Source: Burkholderiaceae bacterium DAT-1
Lineage (GTDB): Bacteria > Pseudomonadota > Gammaproteobacteria > Burkholderiales > Chitinimonadaceae
Assembly: GCA_019084025.1 (NCBI GenBank)
Contig: JAHRBI010000007.1
Coordinates: 186,001 to 250,000, forward strand
Direction: 5' to 3'
Length of the DNA: 64,000 nt
In this document: positions 16,586 through 26,709 of the stretch, one piece after another
Position numbering within the stretch: position 1 is the stretch's first letter
Layout: every line of letters starts with the position of its first letter
Position numbers and translations under genes: made by a program
The notes under the pieces: generated by a model
What the model was told of the DNA's origin: nothing
Seen by the model: only the letters and a program-made list of their open reading frames with translations
The model's database searches: none

Positions 16586-19500
16586 TTACCGTAATTCGTT
16601 CAGCAATTCCTTGACGCGTACCGCCCGCATGACCGGTTCGGCCAGTGTGATCTCCACCCTGAGTTTGTCCTGACCCGCCAGCTTGTAGTTCCGCTTGGTC
16701 TGGATCAGCTGGATGATTTTGATCGGATCGATGCTGTTCTGTTTGGCGAATTGCAGCGTAATGGCCTGATCCGATGCATCCAGCTTCTGCACACCCAGCG
16801 GTTTGGCGATGAGACGCAAGCGGTGCGAATCCAGCAAGACTTTGGCAGGTGGCGGAAGCAACCCGAAGCGGTCGATCAGCTCCTGCTGCATATCGTCCAG
16901 CTCGTCATCGGTTTCGCAGTTCGCAAGTCGCTTGTAGATGACTAGTCGTTCGTGCACATCCGGGCAGTAGTCTTCCGGCAAGAGTGCAGGCGCGTGTAGA
17001 TTGATTTCCGTGGCGACACCCAGCGGCGCATTCAGATCGGGCTCGATGCCCTTTTTCAGCGATTTAACCGCTTCGTTCAGCATGGCGGAATACAGGCTAA
17101 AGCCGATTTCCTGCATCTCGCCTGATTGAGAGTCGCCTAGCACTTCGCCCGCCCCACGGATCTCAAGATCGTGCATGGCCAGATAGAAGCCGGAACCCAG
17201 TTCTTCCATCATCTGGATGGCTTCCAGACGCTTTTGCGCGGCAGGTGTCAGGCCTTTCAGATCCGGTACCAACAAGTAGGCATAGGCTTGATGGTGGCTG
17301 CGACCGACGCGGCCACGCATCTGGTGTAGCTGTGCCAGACCAAACTTATCCGCGCGGTTCATGATGATGGTGTTGGCGTTGGGGATGTCGATGCCGGTTT
17401 CGATGATGGTGGTACACAGCAGCACATTGAAGCGCTGCTGGTTGAAGTCTCGCATCATGTGTTCCAGTTCGCGCTCGCGCATCTGGCCGTGCGCCACGCC
17501 TATGCGGGCTTCCGGCAGCAGTGCGGCGAGCTTTTCGCGCATGTTCTCAATGGTGTCGACTTCGTTGTGCAGGAAGAACACCTGTCCGCCGCGCTTCAAC
17601 TCGCGCAGTACGGCTTCGCGGATGATGCCGTCGCTCCAGTTAGCGACGAAGGTCTTGATCGCAAGGCGGCGCGATGGCGCAGTAGCAATCACCGAAAAGT
17701 CTCGCAGACCTTCCAGACTCATCGCCAGCGTGCGCGGAATCGGTGTCGCGGTGAGCGTCAGCACATCCACTTCGTTGCGCAGTGCCTTGAGCTGTTCCTT
17801 GTGGCGCACGCCGAAACGGTGTTCTTCATCGATGATGACGAGACCAAGATTGGCGAACTTCATGCCATCCTGCACCAGCTTGTGCGTGCCGATCACGATA
17901 TCGATCGTCCCTTCGGCCAGCCCCTTGAGCGCGGCGTCGATTTCCTTCTTTGAGCGGAAACGGCTCAGTTCGGCGACTTTTACCGGCCAGTCGGCAAAGC
18001 GGTCGGAGAAATTCTGGAAGTGCTGCTCGGCGAGCAGGGTAGTCGGCACCAGCACGGCGACTTGCTTGCCATCGGCAACCGCGACAAAGGCGGCACGCAG
18101 CGCAACTTCGGTTTTACCAAAGCCCACATCGCCACAGATCAGGCGATCCATTGGCTTGCCGCTCATCATGTCCGCTACCACAGCCTGAATTGCGCCTGCC
18201 TGATCCGCCGTTTCTTCAAAGCCGAATCCTGCGGCAAAGGCTTCGTAATCATGCGGATCGAGCTTGAAGGCATAGCCTTCGCGGGCGGCGCGGCGTGCGT
18301 ACAGGTTGAGCAATTCGGCGGCGGTATCGCGCACCTGTTCGGCAGCCTTGCGCTTGGCTTTGTCCCACTGACCGCTGCCCAGCTTGTGCATGGGGGCACT
18401 ATCTTCGGCGCCACCAGCGTAACGGCTGATCACATGCAGCTGCGCGACGGGTACATAGAGCTTATCGCCACCGGTATACTCAAGCAGCAGCATTTCCGTC
18501 ATGCCTTCGCCCAGATCCATGCTCACGAGGCCCTGATAACGGCCGATGCCGTGCTGCTCGTGCACCACCGGATCGCCTACCTTCAGCTCCGATAAATCAC
18601 GCAGCATGCCTTCGCTATTGCTGCGCTTTTGCTGCTTACGGCGAGCATTGGTGGTGAGCTGGCCGTAGAGGTCAGATTCAGTGATCAGTGCAATATTGGT
18701 TTCGCGCGCAATAAAGCCGTAGGCCAGCGGCCCCACACCCAGTACCACGCGGGCACTTTCATTGCGGAAATCCTCCCATGTCTCGCACATCGGTACAGAG
18801 AGGCCGTGGCTGGAAAAGTACTGCGACAGTGTTTCGCGACGACCGAGCGATTCAGCCAGCAGCAGAATCCGCCCTTTGAAACTATCGATAAAAGCCTGCA
18901 GACGGGCAATGGGATTCTCGGCGCGGCGATCAACACGAATATCAGGGATTGCCAGAATGCCGTCACGCCATGCCGCTTCGGATGCGTCGGCAACCTCGGG
19001 CGTGCTGCCCTTGAGCTCGACACGGCGGTAAGGCTTCATCGCGCCGAAGAAGGTCTCGATGGTGACAAAGAGGCTCTTGGGCGGCAGCAGCGGCCTGTCC
19101 TTATCACCCGCCAGCATGGTGTAGCGACTCTGCGTATCCGCCCAGAATTGCTCGCAGGCGGCCATCAAGTCGCCGTGCTGCACCAGCAGGGTTTCTTCGC
19201 CAATGTAGTTGAACAGCGTGGCCGTCTGATCGAAAAACAAGGGCAGGTAGTATTCGATACCCGGCGGAATCAGTCCGTTACTAATATCCTTGTAGATACG
19301 CGACTTGGACGGATCGCCTTCGAATTCTTCGCGGAAACGCTGGCGGAACTTGGTGCGACCACCGTCATCCAGCGGGAATTCGCGCGCAGGCAACAGGCGG
19401 ATTTCCGGCACTGGATAGATACTACGCTGAGTGTCGACATCGAACGTGCGAATCGTCTCGATTTCGTCATCGAATAGATCGAGACGATAGGGCAGGGTAG

Positions 19501-20023
19501 AGCCCATCGGGAAGAGATCAATCAGCCCGCCGCGGATCGAAAACTCGCCCGGACTGTAGACCTGTGTCACATGGCTATAACCGGCAAAGGTCAGATCACT
19601 GCGCAGCTTTTCCACGTCCAGCTTGGATTTAGCCTTGAGGAAGAAACTGTAAGCAGTCAGGTATTCCAGCGGCGGTAGCGGCATCAGCGCGGTTTGCACC
19701 GGCACAATGATGACGTCGGCCGCCTGATTGCGAATCTGCCACAGGGTGGCAAGACGTTCGGAAATTAGATCGTGATGCGGTGAAAAATTGTCGTAGGGCA
19801 GGGTTTCCCAGTCCGGCAGCAGGGCGACGACCTTTTCAGGCGCAAACCAGGTGATTTCATCCTTCAGGCGGCTGGCTGATTGTGCATTGGCCGTGAGAAT
19901 GGCAAGCGGACGAGATTGCCCAGTCAACCAGGCAATCACTGCCGCATCTGCTGACCCCGGCGGCATGGCGCGCTGGGTGCGTTGAGCAGGCTTGGGCATG
20001 GGCAGATCGGGCAGCAGGGACAT
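16586..20023 (-). CDS. mfd: Transcription-repair coupling factor Mfd
   Basis: A 1145-residue protein of full length. It has an N-terminal UvrB-like region, an RNA-polymerase-interacting domain (VHEQHGIGRYQGL), a RecG-like translocase with Walker A GDVGFGKTE and a DEEHRFG motif II, and a C-terminal TRCF domain (PEDYCPDVHERLVIYKRLA). Mfd removes stalled RNA polymerase and recruits UvrA. Upstream is a divergent hydrolase gene with about 165 bp between the starts. Confidence 0.96.
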   Translation of the reverse strand: MSLLPDLPMPKPAQRTQRAMPPGSADAAVIAWLTGQSRPLAILTANAQSASRLKDEITWFAPEKVVALLPDWETLPYDNFSPHHDLISERLATLWQIRNQAADVIIVPVQTALMPLPPLEYLTAYSFFLKAKSKLDVEKLRSDLTFAGYSHVTQVYSPGEFSIRGGLIDLFPMGSTLPYRLDLFDDEIETIRTFDVDTQRSIYPVPEIRLLPAREFPLDDGGRTKFRQRFREEFEGDPSKSRIYKDISNGLIPPGIEYYLPLFFDQTATLFNYIGEETLLVQHGDLMAACEQFWADTQSRYTMLAGDKDRPLLPPKSLFVTIETFFGAMKPYRRVELKGSTPEVADASEAAWRDGILAIPDIRVDRRAENPIARLQAFIDSFKGRILLLAESLGRRETLSQYFSSHGLSVPMCETWEDFRNESARVVLGVGPLAYGFIARETNIALITESDLYGQLTTNARRKQQKRSNSEGMLRDLSELKVGDPVVHEQHGIGRYQGLVSMDLGEGMTEMLLLEYTGGDKLYVPVAQLHVISRYAGGAEDSAPMHKLGSGQWDKAKRKAAEQVRDTAAELLNLYARRAAREGYAFKLDPHDYEAFAAGFGFEETADQAGAIQAVVADMMSGKPMDRLICGDVGFGKTEVALRAAFVAVADGKQVAVLVPTTLLAEQHFQNFSDRFADWPVKVAELSRFRSKKEIDAALKGLAEGTIDIVIGTHKLVQDGMKFANLGLVIIDEEHRFGVRHKEQLKALRNEVDVLTLTATPIPRTLAMSLEGLRDFSVIATAPSRRLAIKTFVANWSDGIIREAVLRELKRGGQVFFLHNEVDTIENMREKLAALLPEARIGVAHGQMRERELEHMMRDFNQQRFNVLLCTTIIETGIDIPNANTIIMNRADKFGLAQLHQMRGRVGRSHHQAYAYLLVPDLKGLTPAAQKRLEAIQMMEELGSGFYLAMHDLEIRGAGEVLGDSQSGEMQEIGFSLYSAMLNEAVKSLKKGIEPDLNAPLGVATEINLHAPALLPEDYCPDVHERLVIYKRLANCETDDELDDMQQELIDRFGLLPPPAKVLLDSHRLRLIAKPLGVQKLDASDQAITLQFAKQNSIDPIKIIQLIQTKRNYKLAGQDKLRVEITLAEPVMRAVRVKELLNELR

Positions 20024-20188
20024 GGGTACACGCCAGACAATTCGTCATGAAGTCGGTGATTATAGCGACTCTTGCGCGGAACCGTTTGTGCGCAATTGCA
20101 CGCGATCTACATGAATAATTCGAGCAAGTGCTAGAATGAATTATTGGCCGTCATACTTTTACTTCTTCAACCCTCCGGATTCTGTCGT

Positions 20189-21010
20189 ATGAACAAGCAG
20201 TTACCCTTGCATTTCAGCCATGCCAATGGCTTTCCTGCCGGCAGCTACCGCAAGTTTCTGCGCGCGTTCGAGGCAGATTTCGACATCGGGTGTATCGACA
20301 AGTTGGGGCATGACCCGCGTTTTCCGGTCACCGATGGCTGGCCGCATCTGATTACCCAGACAATTGAATTCATCGAACAACGCTACGATCAGCCTGTCAT
20401 CGGGCTTGGGCATTCGCTAGGCGGTTTTTTGTCGTTTCTGGCGGCGATCAAGCGGCCAGACTTGTTTCGCGCGGTGGTGATGCTGGATGCGCCCGTGTTC
20501 AGCAAGCGCGTCTCCACGATGCTGTGGTTGTCCAAGCGCATTGGTATCATCGATCGCATCACGCCCGGACATGGCACACTGACGCGCCGAAGTGCTTGGG
20601 CAAACAGAAAAGAGACTCTGGCGCATTTTCAGGCCAAGCGTAATTTCTCGACGTTTGATCCGGATTGTTTGCGCGACTACGTCGACTCCGTTACCCGCGA
20701 GACGACTGACGGTGTGGCGCTCAGTTTCGAACCTGTGGTGGAACATGCGATTTATTGCGGCCTGCCTGATTATTTCCCGCAATTGCGCGGCCAGTTGAAG
20801 ACGCCAGCGGCTTTTATCGGGGCGACAGGCTCGACCTATGTGCGATCAGCCGATATCGAGCATATGAAGCGGCACTTTGGCATGAAAGTGTCGATGTTTG
20901 AAGGCGGGCATTTGTTTCCACTGGAGAAGCCAGAAGCGGCCGCAATAGCTGTCCGAGCGACGATTGATGATTTGCTTGGTGCCAATGGCAAAGTACACTG
21001 TCCGGATTGA
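20189..21010 (+). CDS. Alpha/beta hydrolase
   Basis: A 273-residue alpha/beta hydrolase. The N-terminus has FSHANGFPAGSYRKFL, which supplies a possible oxyanion region. The nucleophile elbow is GLGHSLGG (serine near residue 75), and the catalytic histidine is probably in EGGHLFPLEKP near the end. No signal peptide is seen, so it is cytoplasmic; the substrate is unknown. Its stop overlaps the possible TTG start of the next gene by 4 bp. An imperfect inverted repeat (AATAATTC/GAATTATT) lies in the upstream region near 20113-20142. Confidence 0.82.
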   Translation: MNKQLPLHFSHANGFPAGSYRKFLRAFEADFDIGCIDKLGHDPRFPVTDGWPHLITQTIEFIEQRYDQPVIGLGHSLGGFLSFLAAIKRPDLFRAVVMLDAPVFSKRVSTMLWLSKRIGIIDRITPGHGTLTRRSAWANRKETLAHFQAKRNFSTFDPDCLRDYVDSVTRETTDGVALSFEPVVEHAIYCGLPDYFPQLRGQLKTPAAFIGATGSTYVRSADIEHMKRHFGMKVSMFEGGHLFPLEKPEAAAIAVRATIDDLLGANGKVHCPD

Positions 21011-21921
21011 ACAGACAGAAGACCTGTGTGACGACACCACTTCCCATTCGCGATGGCATTGCGCCCAGTTTTGTCAATCTGCCTGCCGGAAGCTGGCGGA
21101 CGTTGGGTGAGTTCCTGACTGCGCGATTCCCGCATCTGCCTGCAGAGGCTTTGCTGGATAAACTGACGCGTGGCGAGATTATAGACGATATCGGGCAGAC
21201 GCTTGCGCCTGAGCAACCCTATCAGGCTGGCGGACGACTCTGGTATTACCGCGAAGTGCCGCCTGAGATACCGGTTCCCTTCGAGGCCACCATTCTGTAT
21301 CGCGATGATCGGATTGTGGTGGCGGACAAGCCGCACTTTCTGCCGACGACGCCGGGTGGGAAATACCTCAAAGAGTCTCTGCTATACCGGTTGCGCAACG
21401 AACTCGGTTTACCTGATCTAACGGTTTTACATCGACTGGATCGTGAAACGGCCGGGATTGTGGTGTGTTGCATCCATCCCGAGCATCGGGGCGCGTATCA
21501 AACACTTTTTGAGTCGCGAGCAGTACAAAAAACCTATGAGGCCATTGCACCTCTGCCTGACCATGGACGGGATGAATGGACTCGCCGAAGCCGCATTGAG
21601 ACTGGCGACCCTTTTCATGTCATGCGTGAAGTCGATGGAACGCCCAATGCCGAAACACACTTCAAATTGATCGAAGCGGATGCTTCAATGGGCCGATACC
21701 AGTTATCGCCATTGACCGGTAAAAAACATCAGCTACGGGTTCATATGGCGGCCAGCGGAATTCCGATATTGCACGATAGTCTATATCCAGATGTGTTGTA
21801 TCGAGAGGACAGTGATTACTCACAGCCATTGCAGCTGCATGCGTGTTCAATTTCATTCAAAGACCCATTTAACGGGGTATTACGTAATTTTGTAAGTATG
21901 TACAAATTACCGCCCATCTAA
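21007..21921 (+). CDS. RluA-family pseudouridine synthase
   Basis: A protein of up to 304 residues with the RluA catalytic motif HRLDRETAG, whose aspartate attacks the target uridine. It is followed by KTYEAIAPLP and TGKKHQLRVHMAASGIPILHD, all typical of RluA/RluC/TruC synthases. An N-terminal S4-like segment (LGEFLTARFPHLPAEALLDK) is plausible. The RNA target cannot be assigned. The start is uncertain: TTG at 21007 overlaps the hydrolase stop, while GTG at 21028 is an alternative. Confidence 0.85.
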   Translation: MNRQKTCVTTPLPIRDGIAPSFVNLPAGSWRTLGEFLTARFPHLPAEALLDKLTRGEIIDDIGQTLAPEQPYQAGGRLWYYREVPPEIPVPFEATILYRDDRIVVADKPHFLPTTPGGKYLKESLLYRLRNELGLPDLTVLHRLDRETAGIVVCCIHPEHRGAYQTLFESRAVQKTYEAIAPLPDHGRDEWTRRSRIETGDPFHVMREVDGTPNAETHFKLIEADASMGRYQLSPLTGKKHQLRVHMAASGIPILHDSLYPDVLYREDSDYSQPLQLHACSISFKDPFNGVLRNFVSMYKLPPI

Positions 21922-22052
21922 TTCATCTGGCATTAATATAAGTAACTCATGTAATAATTCTGGATTGGTTTTCCGGATGACTGCCTGCGTCTGCGATTTT
22001 GGAACGCGGGTGTATGTCATGTTTGTACTAATTTACAGTTTTAGGCTGCATC

Positions 22053-23198
22053 ATGAAAAGAATGCCGGGCATCGCATGGATTATTCCTGTACTTCTGTCT
22101 TTGATTACATTCGGCCAAGTAAGTGCTGAAAGTGGCATTACAGAGAATGAAATTATTCTCGGCCAGTCCGCGGCACTCACCGGACCGGCAGCAGAACTTG
22201 GCAAAGGTGTATCCAGAGGCGCGAAGGCCTATTTCGATTGGATTAATCAGAAGGGCGGTGTAAATGGCCGTAAAATCCGATTAATCAGCTTTGATGATGG
22301 CTATGAACCAGAGCGGGCTGAGGCAAATACTCGCCGTCTCATTGAGCGGGATGGCGTATTTGCGCTATTTGGCTATGTGGGGACCCCAACTTCAAATGCA
22401 TCCTTGCCGCTGGTTAATCAGGAAAAAATTCCGTTTATTGGGGCGTACACAGGTGCGGATAGTCTTCGCAATCCCTTCAATAAATACATCTTTAATGTTC
22501 GCGCGGGATATAAGGATGAAGCCGTACATGTGGTGAATTCGTTGATACAAATGGGTTTGAAGTCTGTCAATGTCTTCTACCAGAACGATTCCTACGGTAA
22601 TGCCGGATTAAAAGCGATTCAGTTGGCAGCTGTCGGGAAAGATGTGCAGATCAATGCACTTGCAACCGTGCAGCGTAATAGTGTCGACGTCGCAAAGGCG
22701 ATAGATGAACTGATTGTTAAGCGACCCGCTCAGGCAGTTTTCATGGTGAGCTCGTACAAGTCATGCGCTGCATTTATTGCAGCCGCTCGCGCAAAAAACT
22801 TTATCGGCCCATTTTACAATGTCAGTTTTGTGGGAACGGAAGCGCTGATTGATGAACTGCATAAGGATACCAGTGGTGTGATGGTAACTCAGGTGATGCC
22901 GTCGCCTTATAATCCGACGCTGCCCATCACCATTGAATACAAAAAAGTATTGGCGGCTGCCGGAATGACCAAGGTCGACTACATGAGCCTTGAAGGATTT
23001 ATTGCCGCAAAAGTAATGGTTGAAGGATTGAAGCGATCGGGCAGAGGGGTGACACGTGAGCGCCTGATTTCTGTCATGGAAACCTTATCAGACTACGATC
23101 TTGGCGGCTTTCGCATAAAGTTCTCCAATTCCAATCATAATGGATCGCAGTATGTGGATTTCACCATTCTGGATAAGGATGGACATATCCATAGTTAA
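22053..23198 (+). CDS. Solitary periplasmic ligand-binding protein (LivJ/LivK class)
   Basis: A 381-residue periplasmic binding protein of the branched-chain amino-acid type. After a signal peptide (IIPVLLSLITFGQVSA) come ILGQSAALTGPAAELGKG, DDGYEPERAEANTRRLI and FYQNDSYGNAGLKAI, which form the type I fold. No permease or ATPase gene is near, so it may serve a distant transporter or act as a sensor partner. A strong terminator follows. The ligand is unknown. Confidence 0.83.
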   Translation: MKRMPGIAWIIPVLLSLITFGQVSAESGITENEIILGQSAALTGPAAELGKGVSRGAKAYFDWINQKGGVNGRKIRLISFDDGYEPERAEANTRRLIERDGVFALFGYVGTPTSNASLPLVNQEKIPFIGAYTGADSLRNPFNKYIFNVRAGYKDEAVHVVNSLIQMGLKSVNVFYQNDSYGNAGLKAIQLAAVGKDVQINALATVQRNSVDVAKAIDELIVKRPAQAVFMVSSYKSCAAFIAAARAKNFIGPFYNVSFVGTEALIDELHKDTSGVMVTQVMPSPYNPTLPITIEYKKVLAAAGMTKVDYMSLEGFIAAKVMVEGLKRSGRGVTRERLISVMETLSDYDLGGFRIKFSNSNHNGSQYVDFTILDKDGHIHS

Positions 23199-23281
23199 TA
23201 AGTTGCTGTAGTTATCGTGATCGCTGCAGTGCGTGTCCGGAATCAATTGAGATCTGCTCGTTGTAACGCATGATAAATATG

Positions 23282-23308
23282 AAAGCCCTGAATCAATCAG
23301 GGCTTTTT
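23282..23308 (+). terminator. Intrinsic terminator after the binding-protein gene
   Basis: A 10-bp stem AAAGCCCTGA/TCAGGGCTTT with a 5-base loop, followed by a run of T. It can also act on the minus-strand transcript of the MFS transporter pair, since the 5' side begins with AAA. Confidence 0.88.
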
Positions 23309-23341
23309 AATGCGCTTATGGCGCAAGCTACATCAATTCAA

Positions 23342-23449
23342 TCAGCCAAATAAAGCCAGTGTCTTGATGATGGTTTGCTTGATGCCCCATGTGAGCGGGG
23401 CGAGTACCAGCAGCCACAAGACCAGTCCTTTGAGATGTCGACTCATCAT
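23342..23449 (-). CDS. Small membrane subunit of an OFA-type MFS transporter
   Basis: A 35-residue protein beginning MMSRHLKGLVLW and ending KTLALFG. One hydrophobic segment (LVLWLLVLAPLTWGI) is followed by a QTIIKTLALF tail. Small proteins of this pattern (a WxxxxxPLxWG core and an LxKxLALF end) are annotated as MFS-transporter small subunits next to oxalate/formate-type antiporters; I recall the family but could not search it. Its ATG overlaps the transporter's TGA (ATGA) and has GGAGA upstream, so translation is probably coupled. It would act in the inner membrane with the transporter. Confidence 0.75.
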   Translation of the reverse strand: MMSRHLKGLVLWLLVLAPLTWGIKQTIIKTLALFG

Positions 23450-24777
23450 ACGTTCTCCGATGAAACATGACGGGCATGCACTGATTTAACGCATGCATTG
23501 CAGATACAACCAACCAGCAGTAACCCCGCCATTACGAACATGGTGGTGTTATAGGCTTGTGCTTTGGCAACGCCCTGAGCAAGTTGATAATCGCGCATGT
23601 AATTGACAATGACCGGGCCAAGCACCCCGGCAAGCGACCAGGCAGTCAACAGGCGGCCGTGAATTGCGCCCACAAATCGTGTACCGAACAAGTCGGAAAG
23701 ATAGGCGGGAATACTGGCAAAGCCGCCGCCATACATAGATAGAATCAGTGCATACAGACCGACAAACAGGGCAACATTACCCGAAGCACCGGCACCTGGT
23801 ACCAGTGCATACAAGGCAGCACCCAGCACAAAGAAGATCATGTATGTCGATTTGCGCCCGATTTTGTCAGAGAGACTCGACCACACGAAGCGACCACCCA
23901 TATTGAATAATGAGAGCAAACCGACAAAGCCCGCAGCGGCCGCAGCCGTCACAGTGCCTTTGAACACTTCCTGAATCATCAGCGAAGCCTGTCCCAGCAC
24001 ACCAATGCCAGCAGTTACATTCAGGCAGAGTACGCACCATAACAGCCAGAACTGTGGCGTTTTGTGTACATGATCGACATGCACGTAATCGGTATGCGTC
24101 AGCTTGTTGGTTTCCACCTTTGGCTCAAAGCCGGCTGGCTTCCAGCCTTCAGCGGGGATTCGCACCGTAAACGCACCAATCACCATATAGACGGTATAAA
24201 TGAGACCCATGGCGATGAAGGTTTCGATCATGCCCGGATGATCAGCGGACTTGAAATGGTCCATTAGCATGACTGCAAGCGGCGCCCCGATCATTGCACC
24301 ACCGCCAAATCCCATGATGGCCATGCCTGTTGCCATACCGCGACGATCCGGAAACCACTTAATCAGCGTGGAGACAGGAGAGATATACCCCAGTCCAAGA
24401 CCAATCCCACCCAGTACGCCATAACCGGCATACAGCAGCCACAGTTGCTTCAGGTGCATGCCGAGTGCAGACACCATAAAGCCGCCACCAAAGCAGAGTG
24501 CAGCAAGAAACATGGCTGCACGGGGCCCGACTCGTTCCAGCCATTTACCGCCAACTGCTGCAGATAAACCCAGAAAAACAATGGCAATCGAAAAAATCCA
24601 TCCCAAATCGGGTATAGACCATCCGAATGCTTTATTAAGCGGCGAATTAAACACTGAAAAGGCATAGGCCTGTCCAATGGAAAGGTGAATTGCCAGCGCA
24701 GCTGGTGGAATAAGCCAGCGATTAAAATCGCTGTCGGCAACACTGTGCCGTTTGTCGAGTAAGGCAAACAGAGACAT
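23446..24777 (-). CDS. OFA-family MFS transporter (oxalate/formate-antiporter-like)
   Basis: A 443-residue twelve-helix transporter of the OFA branch (YhjX/OxlT-like). Typical blocks are SIGQAYAFSVFNSPL, then GYISPVSTLIKWFPDRRGMATG, then LFNMGGRFVWSSLSDKIGRK and ASIPAYLSDLFGTRFVGAIHG. Known members move oxalate, formate or other small carboxylates; the substrate here is not known. The start is taken at ATG 24777; an in-frame TTG at 24810 would add 11 residues. It is co-transcribed with the small subunit. Confidence 0.85.
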   Translation of the reverse strand: MSLFALLDKRHSVADSDFNRWLIPPAALAIHLSIGQAYAFSVFNSPLNKAFGWSIPDLGWIFSIAIVFLGLSAAVGGKWLERVGPRAAMFLAALCFGGGFMVSALGMHLKQLWLLYAGYGVLGGIGLGLGYISPVSTLIKWFPDRRGMATGMAIMGFGGGAMIGAPLAVMLMDHFKSADHPGMIETFIAMGLIYTVYMVIGAFTVRIPAEGWKPAGFEPKVETNKLTHTDYVHVDHVHKTPQFWLLWCVLCLNVTAGIGVLGQASLMIQEVFKGTVTAAAAAGFVGLLSLFNMGGRFVWSSLSDKIGRKSTYMIFFVLGAALYALVPGAGASGNVALFVGLYALILSMYGGGFASIPAYLSDLFGTRFVGAIHGRLLTAWSLAGVLGPVIVNYMRDYQLAQGVAKAQAYNTTMFVMAGLLLVGCICNACVKSVHARHVSSENV

Positions 24778-25087
24778 GAGACAATCACTTATGATTTTTT
24801 GATTCAGCAAACGGACGTACAGGGAAGCGTTCCCTGACTATCCCCAACCGCTGACAGAGATGCCAGCGTGGGTAAGCATATCCAAATATCTGTGATTGAG
24901 GATAATCTAATATTTCAATTGCCACATTCCTGCGACATTTGACTTAATTCCCGTACAAATGTACGCATAAATGCAGATTATTGGATAAATGTAATAATAA
25001 TGAGTGGCTAGGCTTGAAAGAGTCGGGATGCCTTTCCTGATACGCATATTATATTTGTAATTGTGTACAGGAAAGGCCTTGAGACTG
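24778..25087. other. Intergenic region, about 310 bp
   Basis: AT-rich spacer between the MFS transporter start and the end of the HD-GYP gene. It should hold the transporter promoter, but no confident -35/-10 pair was picked. An inverted repeat GCCTTTCCTG (25030-25039)/CAGGAAAGGC (25068-25077) lies 11 bp beyond the HD-GYP stop and may form a hairpin that ends that transcript. No gene is seen. Confidence 0.5.
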
Positions 25088-26677
25088 TTAATCCATCTCT
25101 TTGATAACGTCCAGATAGGCATCAACCACGAGTGGGTCGAATTGTTTGCCTTTACGCTCGATCAGATAGGCTGTCGCATCTTCCTTTGACCATGGCTCTT
25201 TATATGGGCGCTTATTAATCAAGGCATCGAACACATCGACTACCGCCACGATTCTGCCGGACAGCGGAATATCGTTACCTTTTAGTCCGGCAGGATAACC
25301 ATTTCCATCCCAATGCTCATGATGGGTCTGGGCGATTTCAGCACCTAAACTCAGGTATGTGGTTCCTTCGACCATTTGTGCGGCTTTGCTCAGAATATGG
25401 CCGCCAACGCGCGAGTGTTGCTCCATGATTCTCCGTTCCTCCGGATCATGTTTGCCCGGCTTGAAGAGAACATGGTCAGGCGTACCCACTTTCCCGACAT
25501 CGTGCAATATGCTGGCTGTGCCCAGCAGATCTATATAACCTGGCGTCAGAATATGAGCATAGTGCCCATTTTCAAACAATTTGCGCGCGGTCAGGCTGGT
25601 CAGTGTTTTCACGCGCAAGACATGTTCGCCGGTATCAGTATCTCGATATTCTGCTAAATCTGCGAGGGCAATCACGGTGGCTTCAAGTGCACTCAGCATT
25701 TGCGAATGGAAAAAGAGATTATCAAATGCGGCTGAAATGCGGTCGCAGAATATTTCAAGCAAATGCTTGTCTACTTCTGAGATGGAGGTTTGACAATTAA
25801 AATATACGACAAAGTTTTTACCCGCTTTCGTCGATAGATAAAGCACCTCGTGTGGATAATTAAAAGTTGAATGCTGCTTTTCGAGTCCATCCAGCATGGG
25901 ATTATAAGCTGGGTGATGAGCGGGAATCAGATCACATTCCTGCAGCCCGTTATATACGCCTGTTGCTGCGAGTACCTTGAGATTAACATGTTGCCCGATA
26001 TCCGTTTCCGTAACGCAGATGATCCCCTGTGTCCCTACATTCAATAATGCACTGACCTGATCGAGTACCCCCGAAGCAAATTCTTTCAATGAATGATGCT
26101 GATATAGATTACTTGTACCTTCCAGTATGCAATTCAGGCCACGACGGTTGCGTTCAATGGCGACCATGCTTTCATAGGAGCGCAGTGAGGCAATGACGCT
26201 AGTAAACAGCTTCTGCACAGATAGCTCTGTCTTGGACTTGTAGTCGTTAATATCGTATGACAGGATGACATCTTGTTCGGGCGCCTGTCCGGGTTGACCC
26301 GTCCGCAGGACGATTCGCACCAGATGATTCTTCATTTCCTCTCGGATCACTTTGACCAGCCTGAGTCCCGAGTCATCCTTTTCCATGACCACATCAAGCA
26401 GAATCAAGGCGACATCGGGTAGCTCCCGCAATTTTGCGATGCATTCGGGCTCGTTAAAGGCAGAATGAAGGCGAAGTTTACGGCCTTTGTACTCAATGCC
26501 ACTAATCGCCAGGCGGGTGACGTCATGGACGCCGGGGTCATCATCCACAATCAGCACATCCCAGCCGGCCTTCACTTCACCGACGTCTGCTTTGTCGGTG
26601 CTGTCATCTTCGAGCCAATCTTCATCATCGCCAGATGCTTGGGATTCGCCGGTTTTCTTTTTGAGGAAGTTGGCCAT
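25088..26677 (-). CDS. HD-GYP response regulator (REC-DUF3369-HD-GYP)
   Basis: A 529-residue response regulator. A receiver domain (VLIVDDDPGVHDV, phosphosite in LILLDVVMEKDD near residue 94) is followed by a DUF3369-type sensor region (about 170-320) and a C-terminal HD-GYP domain with HDVGKVGTPD and HHEHWDGNGYPAGLKG. HD-GYP proteins hydrolyse c-di-GMP; both the HD and the GYP motifs are intact, so activity is likely. The histidine kinase gene 32 bp upstream on the same strand is the probable partner. Confidence 0.9.
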   Translation of the reverse strand: MANFLKKKTGESQASGDDEDWLEDDSTDKADVGEVKAGWDVLIVDDDPGVHDVTRLAISGIEYKGRKLRLHSAFNEPECIAKLRELPDVALILLDVVMEKDDSGLRLVKVIREEMKNHLVRIVLRTGQPGQAPEQDVILSYDINDYKSKTELSVQKLFTSVIASLRSYESMVAIERNRRGLNCILEGTSNLYQHHSLKEFASGVLDQVSALLNVGTQGIICVTETDIGQHVNLKVLAATGVYNGLQECDLIPAHHPAYNPMLDGLEKQHSTFNYPHEVLYLSTKAGKNFVVYFNCQTSISEVDKHLLEIFCDRISAAFDNLFFHSQMLSALEATVIALADLAEYRDTDTGEHVLRVKTLTSLTARKLFENGHYAHILTPGYIDLLGTASILHDVGKVGTPDHVLFKPGKHDPEERRIMEQHSRVGGHILSKAAQMVEGTTYLSLGAEIAQTHHEHWDGNGYPAGLKGNDIPLSGRIVAVVDVFDALINKRPYKEPWSKEDATAYLIERKGKQFDPLVVDAYLDVIKEMD

Positions 26678-26709
26678 GTTGCACCTCGAATAGTGTGTAG
26701 GCAGACTGG

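Noticed and set aside
16586-20023. Long plus-strand ORFs inside mfd (for example 17361-18188 and 18629-19477)
   Set aside because: They are opposite-strand shadows of a clearly conserved mfd and have low-complexity composition with no domain.
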